Part shown: positions 34,065-41,596 of the stretch, in pieces
Layout of the letters: the number at the start of each line of letters is the position of its first letter
Position numbering within the stretch: the stretch's first letter is position 1
Assembly (NCBI GenBank): GCA_945879075.1
Contig: CAMCUY010000010.1
Location: 1-41,709 of the forward strand
DNA from: Akkermansia muciniphila
GTDB taxonomy: Bacteria; Verrucomicrobiota; Verrucomicrobiia; Verrucomicrobiales; Akkermansiaceae
DNA length: 41,709 bases
Direction: 5' to 3'
The notes under the pieces: generated by a model
What the model was told of the DNA's origin: nothing
Seen by the model: the letters and a program-made list of their open reading frames with translations, nothing else
The model's database searches: none
Program-made: the position numbers and the translations under genes

Positions 34065-35591
34065 TCAGGCTCCGGTGATGATCTCGCAGTCGGGGAGCTT
34101 TTCCTTGAGCGTCTTGACCGCCGCCGGGGTCACCGCGGTCTGCCAGAGATAGAGGCGCTTGAGGTTAGGTAGGGTGGAAAGCCTGCTCACCCCCGCGTCG
34201 GTGACTTTGGTGCCGTAGAGATTGATGGATTCCAAGCTCGGGAGTTTCAGCAAGGTGTCGATGGCAGCGTCTGTGACGCCGGTTTCAGAGAGGCGGATGA
34301 GGCGGAGATGGGTGGCAGACGAGAGCTTGGAGACCGTTTGATCCGTGATTTTAGTGGCGGATAGATCGACGGTGACCAAGTGCGGTAAAACCGGCGCGAG
34401 CGGGTTGAATCCCGCGTCGTCGAAATTCCCGCGCAGCGAGACCGCTGTGAATGTCAGCAGCGCGGATTGCTGTGACTCGAAGGTCAGCGCTCCTGGAAAC
34501 TGCTTGGACAGGCCGGCCACCGACGACTTCAGCGCTTCATCCGGCCCGGAGAAATGGGCGGGCGCGGCGCTCTCCGCCACCCCTGCGGACGCGATGACCG
34601 CCACCTTGGCGATCGCCGCCTTGATCGGTGCAGGAACGTCAAATGCCGGCAGCAATTTCTTCGGATCCGCACCGTTATCGATCCACCAAGTGAGGACTGC
34701 GATTTCCGGATCCTCGATGTCCGGTTTCCCTTCGGGTGGCATGTGCTCCTCGTCATCCATGGGCAGATTCATGCGGATGAGAATGTTGCTTTCCGCTGCA
34801 TTGCCGGGCTCCAGGCCGGGTCCTTCCTTGCCGCCCTTCACCAAGAATTCGTAAGTATCCATCCGGAATTTGCCCTTCGACTTGCCCTCCTTGTGACATT
34901 GGACACAGCGGCGCTCGAGGATCGGCGCGACGATGTCGGCATAGACCACCTGCTCGCCGGTCGCCTTGACGGGCGCAGGTGCCGCTTCAGGCTTGTCAGT
35001 TCCCAGCAGGCTGCGGATCGGCTCCGGGGCGTATTCGGTCAAATAGTCCTCGCCATGGGTGAGCGAAGCGCCGTCGTGACTGGCGAATCCCATCACGCCC
35101 ACGCTGGCGAATAACAGCAACCGGTAAAACGCTGGATTGCCGTTCAAGGCCACCGTCCACGCCTTGAGAATGAAAGTCACCACCGCCGCCACCGCGAAAA
35201 TGAGGCCGCCCCACAGATGGCGGTCCGCCAGCGAGTTGCCGCGGAATTGCACCTCGCCGTGATACAGCAGGAATCCCGCGAGAACCGCGACGATGGCGCT
35301 GGCAGCTCCGAAAAACAACGGAAACAGCGGTGTACCTCCCGACTCGCCACCGCGCTTGCCTAAAATCGCACCAAGCTCCTGAAACAGGATCAGCGCGAAA
35401 ACCCCGATCGGCAGGTGCAGCACGACCGGGTGAAAATGACCGAGGAAGCGGACGATATCCGGAATTTTCTCCCCGTCCGGCGGACCTGCTAGGAATGGCA
35501 TGGCGATCAAGCCGCCGGCAGCGGCAAATCCGAACAAAGTCAGCGCCCACGGCTTTCCGCGCCGGGGTGTGGGATGGTCTTGATGAGTCAT
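34065..35591 (-). CDS. Membrane-anchored c-type cytochrome domain fused to leucine-rich repeats
   Basis: Domain order in 508 residues: an N-terminal membrane part with about five helices (~17-33, 56-72, 92-110, 125-143, 155-171) of the DUF2231 type, carrying HFHPVVLHLPIG; a Planctomycete-type cytochrome c domain with one heme site CVQCH (Cys229, Cys232, His233), followed by HMPPEGKPDI-like motifs; and a C-terminal run of leucine-rich repeats (~390-508) of the ATKITDQTVSKLSSATHLRL type. This combination is characteristic of Planctomycetes and Verrucomicrobia. It probably works in electron transfer or ligand binding at the outer face of the inner membrane, but no substrate is known to me. Confidence 0.87.
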   Translation of the reverse strand: MTHQDHPTPRRGKPWALTLFGFAAAGGLIAMPFLAGPPDGEKIPDIVRFLGHFHPVVLHLPIGVFALILFQELGAILGKRGGESGGTPLFPLFFGAASAIVAVLAGFLLYHGEVQFRGNSLADRHLWGGLIFAVAAVVTFILKAWTVALNGNPAFYRLLLFASVGVMGFASHDGASLTHGEDYLTEYAPEPIRSLLGTDKPEAAPAPVKATGEQVVYADIVAPILERRCVQCHKEGKSKGKFRMDTYEFLVKGGKEGPGLEPGNAAESNILIRMNLPMDDEEHMPPEGKPDIEDPEIAVLTWWIDNGADPKKLLPAFDVPAPIKAAIAKVAVIASAGVAESAAPAHFSGPDEALKSSVAGLSKQFPGALTFESQQSALLTFTAVSLRGNFDDAGFNPLAPVLPHLVTVDLSATKITDQTVSKLSSATHLRLIRLSETGVTDAAIDTLLKLPSLESINLYGTKVTDAGVSRLSTLPNLKRLYLWQTAVTPAAVKTLKEKLPDCEIITGA

Positions 35592-35646
35592 GGAATGCAG
35601 GTGTTACGGAGCGGGTTATCGGGATCTTCCATTTTAAATTCAAACT

Positions 35647-36120
35647 TTAAAAGGCTTCCGCCCTGAGCTTCCAACTGTCGTCCCGCTTCAGGAGGAAGGT
35701 CCGGCGCGTCCCCCTCCCTTTGGCCGCCTCGCCGTGCTCGATCGTAACCGCGATTTCACCCGATTTGGAGTCGATGCTCAGAATCCGGAAAACCGGCTCG
35801 CGTCGGATTCGCAGGAAACAATACAGCGGCACATCCGGATGGGCGACGTTCCACAAATGCCGCGCTGGCGGAAAATCCGCGAACTCTGCGAGCGCGCCGA
35901 GCAACTCCCGCAGCAGCCTTTCGCCGTGGCGGCGCACCAAGCGGCTTGCAGCCCGCTTTGCCAACAGGCGCTCCATCCACGCGGTCGCCGGATTCTGATA
36001 ATCCTCCTCCATTTCCTGAATCAACTCCCGCGCGTGCAAGTCCATCATCGCCTGCAATTCCTCGCGCTCGATTTCACCTCGCTCAAAGAGCGTAAAAAGC
36101 TGGCTGGGGGTCGGGATCAT
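35647..36120 (-). CDS. Conserved-looking protein of unknown function
   Basis: A 157-residue soluble protein. The N-terminal two thirds is helical and charged (LFERGEIEREELQAMMDLHA, LAKRAASRLVRRHGERLLRE); the last ~60 residues are beta-rich (LYCFLRIRREPVFRILSIDS, GTRRTFLLKRDDSWKLRAE). There is no signal peptide or membrane segment. Codon pattern is normal for the window, so I accept it as a gene, but no family is recognised. It starts just inside the 3' end of the frameshifted gene upstream. Confidence 0.7.
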   Translation of the reverse strand: MIPTPSQLFTLFERGEIEREELQAMMDLHARELIQEMEEDYQNPATAWMERLLAKRAASRLVRRHGERLLRELLGALAEFADFPPARHLWNVAHPDVPLYCFLRIRREPVFRILSIDSKSGEIAVTIEHGEAAKGRGTRRTFLLKRDDSWKLRAEAF

Positions 36121-36650
36121 CCTGAAATTCCGTCGATTTGCAGGGCCGGTAAAACGGCCGGCTCTGCGTCAGCCAAACACACTCGCGCCGAATCGCCACT
36201 TCCAAATCGAGGGCCGGGAAAAAGCCAGCCAGCTCGCCGCCATGGAAGAGTCCCTGCAAGACCCGCTGCACACCCGATTCCGCGCCCTGCGCGAGGCGGT
36301 GTTCGGCGGCGACACTTGAACTCATCGCTGGGAAATTTTCCCGCACTTCCGCAAGGCGAGCGCGGGACAGCTTTGGCCAGCCAATCCACGCCCGGCGCTT
36401 GATTTGGGTTCTTTGGGGTGGTTTTGACAAGGTTTTCCGCAGGGCGGGACACGCCGGCTCGTTCCATTTCTTGCTGACGCTCTTTTTCGATGCGTTCGAC
36501 GATAGTGAAGATACTCCCCAATTGCGCTTCAATGTCGGCAGCGTAGTCCAGTGGTTCGAGGTCGCGGCGGGGGAGCCAGGCGTTTTCGTAGAGCTCGTTG
36601 ACTTGTGCACGAAGCTCCAGATCGCCGAATCTCCCGCAACCTAACAACTT
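36083..36650 (-). pseudogene. Frameshifted gene of unknown function
   Basis: Two adjacent minus-strand frames each read as protein in one half. The first covers ~36650 to ~36380 (ELRAQVNELYENAWLPRRDL, FTIVERIEKERQQEMERAGV, then PGVDWLAK). The second continues from ~36376 (LSRARLAEVRENFPAMSSSV, LQGLFHGGELAGFFPALDLE, ECVWLTQSRPFYRP) to the stop at 36083. A one-base change near 36376 would join them. I cannot name the family; a transposase-like or restriction-related origin is only a guess. Its 3' end overlaps the start of the next gene. The remaining ~200 bases to 36848 hold no gene that I can see. Confidence 0.6.
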
Positions 36651-36848
36651 CCGGGTGTCATGAATCCTGGTGCAACGACTTAACCCTCCGCTGGCATTTG
36701 TCATTGGCGCAATACGCTCATAGAGTGCGAAAAGCGCCAAAGTCGTGATCGCCGAGCCGGCTCCGAACCCGCTCAACCGTTCATCCCCCCCATATATATA
36801 TTGCCGGTTTCGAAAGTGGATCCGGGACACCGCTAACCGCGCGGACGG

Positions 36849-37238
36849 CTATTCCTCTTTCAGCCAGACACCGCAGGACACGCGCTGGCTTTCATCCACG
36901 GGCCCGCGCCATTCCCAAATCCAAGCGCTCAGCGTCTGGCTGTCCTGTTGCATGACCGTGGTCTCGACTCGGCGGTATTCGCTGCCCTCGACCTCGCCGA
37001 CGGACCCCCCCTCAAAAATGTCGAGCACCGAAAGCAAATCAGGCCCGACGACGTAAACCTCGCCGTGAACTTCATCACCCGCTGGGTCGAGGACCAAGCC
37101 GGGATACCAGTCGATGCGATACATCCGGCCGGCGATGGTGCCGCATGAAATGAACTCCGCCCCGGCCATCCGGAAATGGTTCGACCCCCCGCGGCGGAGA
37201 GTGCCATAAACAAATACTCGCTGAACGGCGGTGTCCAT
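36849..37238 (-). CDS. Gamma-glutamylcyclotransferase-like (AIG2/GGCT family) protein
   Basis: This small (129-residue) family uses a single acidic residue to cyclise gamma-glutamyl groups. The substrate-binding VFVYGTLRRG is at residues 8-17 and the likely catalytic Glu76 is in LDIFEGG, followed by the conserved SEYRR. Members include GGCT, GGACT and YtfP types; the exact substrate is unknown. The gene starts 15 bases downstream of the obg stop on the same strand, so it is probably co-transcribed with obg. Confidence 0.85.
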   Translation of the reverse strand: MDTAVQRVFVYGTLRRGGSNHFRMAGAEFISCGTIAGRMYRIDWYPGLVLDPAGDEVHGEVYVVGPDLLSVLDIFEGGSVGEVEGSEYRRVETTVMQQDSQTLSAWIWEWRGPVDESQRVSCGVWLKEE

Positions 37239-37253
37239 GAATCGGAAGGGCGC

Positions 37254-38306
37254 TTATTTGTCCGACCGATGGCCGATCTCGTTGTCGAGAACCTGCTTGA
37301 GATCGTCCAAGCCCGTTTCGCCTTCCGCGGAGATCGGGATGATATCGATCTTGGGAAAGCGCGCGCGGAAAACTTCAAGGTTTTCGGCGGCACCTTCGAG
37401 ATCCATCTTGTTGGCGATGATTTTCCACGGGAAGCGGGCGAGTTCGTCGTCGTATTCCTTGATCTCGCGGCGGAGGATTTCCAGATCGGAAATGGGATCG
37501 CGGCCCTCGCTGCCCGCCATGTCGATGACGAAAAGCAGCACCCGGCAACGGGTGATGTGGCGGAGGAACTCGTGGCCGAGACCGCGGTTTTCGTGCGCGC
37601 CCTCGATCAACCCGGGAATGTCCGCGACGGTGCAGCGGCGGTAGCTCGGGAATTCGACGACGCCGACGACCGGTTGGAGCGTGGTGAACGGATAGGAAGC
37701 GACCTTCGGCTTGGCGGCGGAAAGCTTGCCGAGCAGCGTTGATTTGCCGGCGTTGGGGAATCCGACGAGACCGGCATCCGCGATGCGGCGGAGTTCGAGG
37801 TAAAATACGGAGACTTCGCCAGGAGTTCCGAGGGTGTGCTCGACCGGGGTGCGGTTGGTGGCGGTCTTGAAATTCCAGTTGCCCTTGCCGGGATCGCCGC
37901 CTTTGCAGAGGACGAATTCCTGACCGATCTCGGTGAGGTCGGCGATGGGCTCGAGGTCGATACCCTCGTCGCTGCGCTCGAATTCCACGGCTTCCTGGAC
38001 GGTGACCGCGTTGCTGCGGAAAACGACGGTGCCGGGAGGCACCTTGCCGATGACGATCTTGCCACTTTTCCCGGTTTTACGCCCGCCCGCGCCGTTTTTG
38101 CCGTCCTCGGCGATGAGCTTGGGGTCGTAATGATAGGCGCGGAGGTTGTCCACCGAGTTGTCCACGACGAGGACGATGTCTCCTCCCCTTCCGCCGTCGC
38201 CCCCGTCCGGGCCGCCGCGGGGGACGAATTTCTCACGCTTCCATGAGACAACACCGTTGCCGCCGTCGCCGGCCTTTCCGAAAATGCGGATGTGATCGAT
38301 AAACAT
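37254..38306 (-). CDS. obg: GTPase Obg
   Basis: Obg is an essential GTPase in 50S ribosome maturation and stress response. The glycine-rich Obg domain covers residues 1-~178 (GDGGNGVVSWKREKFVPRGG and so on). The G domain has the P-loop GFPNAGKST at 182-190, switch II VADIPGLIEGA and the NKMD specificity motif. The Obg domain is about 16 residues longer than usual, with an acidic insertion around RSDEGIDLEP. The C-terminal OCT domain is missing, as in many bacteria. It probably forms an operon with the downstream cyclotransferase. Confidence 0.96.
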   Translation of the reverse strand: MFIDHIRIFGKAGDGGNGVVSWKREKFVPRGGPDGGDGGRGGDIVLVVDNSVDNLRAYHYDPKLIAEDGKNGAGGRKTGKSGKIVIGKVPPGTVVFRSNAVTVQEAVEFERSDEGIDLEPIADLTEIGQEFVLCKGGDPGKGNWNFKTATNRTPVEHTLGTPGEVSVFYLELRRIADAGLVGFPNAGKSTLLGKLSAAKPKVASYPFTTLQPVVGVVEFPSYRRCTVADIPGLIEGAHENRGLGHEFLRHITRCRVLLFVIDMAGSEGRDPISDLEILRREIKEYDDELARFPWKIIANKMDLEGAAENLEVFRARFPKIDIIPISAEGETGLDDLKQVLDNEIGHRSDK

Positions 38307-38352
38307 GTTTTTAGAATGCCGGCGAGTAGGTGCCGGTCAACGGCAATGCTGG

Positions 38353-38391
38353 CGGGTGTCGGGATTTGATGCAAGTAGGCACCCGATTTTT
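38353..38391 (+). promoter_or_regulatory. Terminator-like hairpin in the leader of the 38427 gene
   Basis: CGGGTGTC (38353-38360) pairs with GGCACCCG (38378-38385) with one G-T pair and is followed by ATTTTT, the pattern of an intrinsic terminator on the plus strand. No plus-strand gene ends upstream (obg is divergent), and the next start is 36 bases downstream. It could therefore be an attenuator. Confidence 0.4.
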
Positions 38392-38426
38392 CTTCCGCGA
38401 TCGGCTTGTTCTGCTTCACTCCGCCT

Positions 38427-38912
38427 ATGAAATTGCGCGTCGCAGTCCTCCTGATGCTGGCTGTACTGGCTCTCGCGCCGCCGCTTTTCGGGGCCGGGAA
38501 GAATGAAAACAAGGCGTCCGTCACTTTCCACCTGGAAACGGAGGCCACTGATAATCCGAAGATGATTTTCCCTCAAGGTGTCGGCAACCAGACCCGCTAT
38601 TTCCGCCGCATGCCGGAGATCGGCATCAAGGATATCGTGTCCTTCAGCCCGTTTCCCTCGGATACAGGCGAGAGTTTTGGAATCGTTTTCAGACTCAAGG
38701 GCAACGCGGTGAACCGCTTGGCCGCCGTCACCGCCGCCAACCAAGGCCGCTGGCTGATCTCGCAGGTCAACGGCCGCGCCGTCGATGGCGTGATCATCGA
38801 CAAGCAGGTCAGCGACGGCTTCATCGTGATCTGGAAGGGCGTGACCCTCGCCGACGTCGAGATTCTCGACAAGGAACTGCCGCGCGCCGATGAAGCAAAC
38901 AAAAAGAATTAG
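38427..38912 (+). CDS. Secreted protein of unknown function
   Basis: A clear signal peptide (MKLRVAVLLMLAVLALAPPL, cleavage near FGA) precedes a ~140-residue beta-rich domain with FHLETEATDNPKMIFPQGVG, the IKDIVSFSPF and FGIVFRLKG strands, and a QVNGRAVDG loop. The final residues are charged. It has no catalytic motif that I recognise. ATG 38427 was chosen over 38406 because it gives a normal signal peptide. The M23 peptidase gene begins 9 bases downstream, so both are probably one envelope operon. Confidence 0.75.
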   Translation: MKLRVAVLLMLAVLALAPPLFGAGKNENKASVTFHLETEATDNPKMIFPQGVGNQTRYFRRMPEIGIKDIVSFSPFPSDTGESFGIVFRLKGNAVNRLAAVTAANQGRWLISQVNGRAVDGVIIDKQVSDGFIVIWKGVTLADVEILDKELPRADEANKKN

Positions 38913-38921
38913 CAGCTCGAA

Positions 38922-39947
38922 ATGATCCGTTTCCCAGCTCTCCTCCTCTCCTTGGCCGGCGCTCTGGCGGCCGCACCGATCGATCTCCGCCTACCCACGG
39001 AAAACCAGCACCTCTTCACCGGCCGGCTGGACCAGTTCTACATGTACGTGGACCGGACCTTCGAGGGACAGACTAGCAAGCCTTGGGAAGCCGGCTCCTA
39101 CGGCTTCGTCCGCACCGCCATCCGCGTCAACGACCGCGTTTTACTGACGAAATTCCATGAAGGCATCGATATTTCCCCGGTAAAACGCGACAAGGCCGGC
39201 AATCCGCTCGACTTGGTTTCGAGCATCGCCGCGGGCCGCGTCGCCCACGTCAGCGCCATCGCCGGACGCAGCAACTACGGCAAATACGTCGTCATCGAAC
39301 ACTTTTGGGAAAACTCGTCGGTGTTCTCAATCTACGCTCACCTCGCGGAAATCACCTGCCAACCGGGAGATTCAGTCAGCGCCGGTTCCGTGCTCGGCCG
39401 GATGGGTTACACCGGTGCCGGCATCGACCGGACGCGCGCCCACTGCCACCTCGAACTCGGCATGCTGCTGAGCACCCGCTACGAAGATTGGCACAAGCAA
39501 TGCGGCGGCGGGACGAATTTCCACGGCATCTTCAACGGCATGAACATCAGCGGCTCCGAAGTCTCGCGCTTCTTCGTCGAACATCGGGCCAATCCCGCGC
39601 TCCAGTTCAGCGAGTTCATCGCCAACACCCCGGTCTATTTCAAGGTCACCGTCCCGTCGCGCGGCACGCCGGATTTCGTCGCGCGCTACCCGTGGATCAG
39701 GCGCGGGTCCGCCGCCACCGCCGTCTCATGGGAAATCAGCTTCAGTGCCACCGGCCTGCCAGTGGCCTTCAATCCCAGCCAGCGGGAAGTCGCTGCGCCG
39801 CTCGTCACCTCCGTCCGCCCGTCTGATGTTCCGCAGCGCTACCTCACCCGCGGACTCATCACCGGCGAGGGCAACCAAGCGACGCTCACCCGCTCCGGAG
39901 AACAACTTGTCTCGCTCATCACCAACGATTTCCCCATCACCCGGTAA
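38922..39947 (+). CDS. Secreted M23-family (LytM-like) peptidase
   Basis: M23 enzymes cleave peptidoglycan cross-bridges with zinc. After a signal peptide (MIRFPALLLSLAGALAAAP), the zinc ligands are visible as FHEGID (His79, Asp83) and HCH (His174, His176, the HxH motif), with the conserved YAHL histidine at 140. All metal ligands are intact, so it should be active. The ~170 residues after the catalytic domain are an extra beta-rich region of unknown role. It follows the secreted hypothetical by 9 bases and precedes the RidA gene by 12. Confidence 0.88.
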   Translation: MIRFPALLLSLAGALAAAPIDLRLPTENQHLFTGRLDQFYMYVDRTFEGQTSKPWEAGSYGFVRTAIRVNDRVLLTKFHEGIDISPVKRDKAGNPLDLVSSIAAGRVAHVSAIAGRSNYGKYVVIEHFWENSSVFSIYAHLAEITCQPGDSVSAGSVLGRMGYTGAGIDRTRAHCHLELGMLLSTRYEDWHKQCGGGTNFHGIFNGMNISGSEVSRFFVEHRANPALQFSEFIANTPVYFKVTVPSRGTPDFVARYPWIRRGSAATAVSWEISFSATGLPVAFNPSQREVAAPLVTSVRPSDVPQRYLTRGLITGEGNQATLTRSGEQLVSLITNDFPITR

Positions 39948-39959
39948 CCGAATCTTTCC

Positions 39960-40418
39960 ATGTCCATCCACGAAAAAATCAGCGCCCTCGGCCTCACCCT
40001 GCCCGCCGTCCCCACCCCCATCGCCGCTTATGTCAACTGCGTCCGCAGCGGCAACCTGCTTTTCCTCTCCGGCGGCCTGCCCATCGACGGCGACACCAAA
40101 GTCATCGGCAAGGTCCCGAGCCAGGTTTCTATCGACGAGGCCAAGGAAGGCGCCCGCATCTGCATTCTCAACCGCCTCGCCGTGATCCGCGATGAAATCG
40201 GCTCGCTCGACAAGGTGAAGCGGATCGTCACCCTCAACGGCTTCGTCAACTCCGAGCCCGACTTCCACGGCCACCCGCAAGTCATCAACGGCGCGTCCGA
40301 ACTGCTCGTCGAAATCTTCGGCGACAAGGGCAAACACTCCCGCACCGCCCTCGGCGTCGCGGCACTCCCGCTCAATGTCGCGGTCGAGATCAATCTGATT
40401 GTCGAAATCGAAATCTGA
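39960..40418 (+). CDS. RidA/YjgF family protein
   Basis: RidA proteins form trimers; the main subgroup hydrolyses reactive enamines and imines released by PLP enzymes. The 152-residue protein has SGNLLFLSGGLPI, the IGSLDKVKRIVTLNGFV strand and the SRTALGVAALPLNVAVEI region, where the Arg equivalent to the catalytic Arg105 of RidA is kept (SRTALG). The N-terminal part is longer than E. coli RidA and fits the YjgH-like or Rid2-7 subgroups, whose activity is less certain. TCTAGC lies 2 bases after the stop. Confidence 0.87.
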   Translation: MSIHEKISALGLTLPAVPTPIAAYVNCVRSGNLLFLSGGLPIDGDTKVIGKVPSQVSIDEAKEGARICILNRLAVIRDEIGSLDKVKRIVTLNGFVNSEPDFHGHPQVINGASELLVEIFGDKGKHSRTALGVAALPLNVAVEINLIVEIEI

Positions 40419-40455
40419 GTCTAGCATCGTCAGCGATGCCAATCGCCGCCCCGCT

Positions 40456-40998
40456 AGCGAATTTTCTCAATTTGCGATTCCGCCTGCGCCCGGATCGCGG
40501 CCGAAATCGCCTCGTTGATCCGCAACCGGGCCGCCCTCGGACACACTGCGGTCCTCAGCCTGATAGCCGGAAAAAAACCGTTGCCGATCTATCAGGAGCT
40601 GATCTATCTGCACCGCGAGGAGCGCCTGTCGTTCGGGAACGTCGTCACCTTCAATCTCGATGAATACCTCGGACTCAAAAACGACCACCCGGCGGGTTTC
40701 CGGTGCTACATACAGCGGAATTTGTTCGACTACATCGACATCCCGCCGGCGAAAATCGACTTCCTCTCAACGGCCGTCGCCGATGTGAGAGCCTTCGCCC
40801 ATTATGCCAACTACAGGCGGGAATCGCCCACGCCGGCAGCATCGACTATCAGATTCTTAGCATAGGGCGCTTCGGTGAAATCGGATTCATCGAGCCGTGG
40901 ATTCCGCTCGATTGCCGCACCCACCGGGTCTTGCTCAGCGATCGGCCGCGCAATTGTTCCTCGACGGGCCGGCCGCCTCGCGGCTCAAGCACCAATAA
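40456..40998 (+). pseudogene. nagB: Decayed glucosamine-6-phosphate deaminase (nagB-like) gene
   Basis: NagB converts glucosamine-6-P to fructose-6-P and ammonia. Three frames must be joined: RIAAEIASLIRNRAALGH to VTFNLDEYLGL and RNLFDYIDIP (to ~40820), then IAHAGSIDYQILSIGRFGEI to HRVLLSD (~40823-40945), then QLFLDGPAASRLKHQ to a TAA at 40996-40998. The last piece matches the usual C-terminus of the family, so roughly 80-90 codons between HRVLLSD and it have been deleted. The NLDEY acid is kept, but the GIGRTGHIGFNEP motif has drifted to SIGRFGEIGFIEP, losing the catalytic histidine. It is therefore inactive. Confidence 0.8.
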
Positions 40999-41029
40999 AA
41001 AGGCCCGCCATCGGAAAATGGCGGGCCTT
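40995..41029 (-). terminator. Strong intrinsic terminator for the YlbF-family gene
   Basis: A perfect 12-bp stem AAGGCCCGCCAT / ATGGCGGGCCTT (41000-41011 with 41018-41029), with a 6-base loop, is followed on the minus strand by TTTTTAT. It lies 20 bases after the stop of the gene at 41049. Confidence 0.88.
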
Positions 41030-41048
41030 CGAGTGAAATTAGAACGCT

Positions 41049-41477
41049 TCAGCAGCCGCATCCGCCGCCACCGCCACCGCCGCAGCAACCGCCGCCTTTG
41101 CTGGAAAGCTCGTCTGCGGTCGGCACCCGTCCGAGCTCGATCGTGCTGCCGACGTATTTGCCGATCTCCTTCTGCAGCGTTTCCAGTTCGCGCTGGGCGG
41201 AGAGGAAATCACGGGCGATTTCGTTTTCGAAAAGCGCGTCGCGGGCGCTTTCAAACTCGCGGATTTCCGACGCGCCAAGCTCGACGCCGGCGCTCTGTTT
41301 GTGGTGGAGTTCTTCACCGCGCTCATGGACGCTCTGATACTGAAGGCGGGCCGAATCGTCGCCCAAGAAGCGCTCGACGTCGGCTTGAAGCTTGAGATAT
41401 GAAGGATCACTGGCGATCTGGGCGCACAGTTCCTTGGTTTTTACGATCACGGCGGAGTCTTCGGCAACAATGGACAT
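41049..41477 (-). CDS. YlbF-family regulator with Gly/Cys-rich tail
   Basis: Residues ~8-120 are an all-helical YlbF/YmcA-type domain (SAVIVKTKELCAQIASDPSY, RGEELHHKQSAG, FLSAQRELETLQKEIGKYV). In Bacillus, YlbF, YmcA and YaaT form a complex that binds iron-sulfur clusters and affects RNA processing and development. Residues 128-142 form a separate tail containing four Cys in glycines (CC and CGC). The tail could hold a metal or cluster, but this is inference. No YaaT-like gene is in the window. The gene is single, with its own terminator. Confidence 0.75.
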   Translation of the reverse strand: MSIVAEDSAVIVKTKELCAQIASDPSYLKLQADVERFLGDDSARLQYQSVHERGEELHHKQSAGVELGASEIREFESARDALFENEIARDFLSAQRELETLQKEIGKYVGSTIELGRVPTADELSSKGGGCCGGGGGGGCGC

Positions 41478-41519
41478 GGCGCTGCTTAACCTTGCAGGAG
41501 CAGACTGGCAACGGACTTT

Positions 41520-41538
41520 TGCAGGAATTTTCCCTGCA
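41520..41538. promoter_or_regulatory. Inverted repeat in the divergent promoter region
   Basis: TGCAGG-AATTTTC-CCTGCA lies between the divergent starts of the YlbF-family gene (41477) and the partial gene at 41597. Arms of six bases separated by an AT-rich 7-base spacer would suit a dimeric repressor, but no regulator gene is adjacent. Confidence 0.3.
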
Positions 41539-41596
41539 GAAATCGGAACAAGTGCGTGACAGTCCCCACCGCCGGGGTTTCCCTACAAGCACGCTC

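Noticed and set aside
36117..36830. A single intact 237-codon gene
   Set aside because: Only its middle third reads as protein; the last third is the wrong frame for the good C-terminal sequence found in the adjacent frame.
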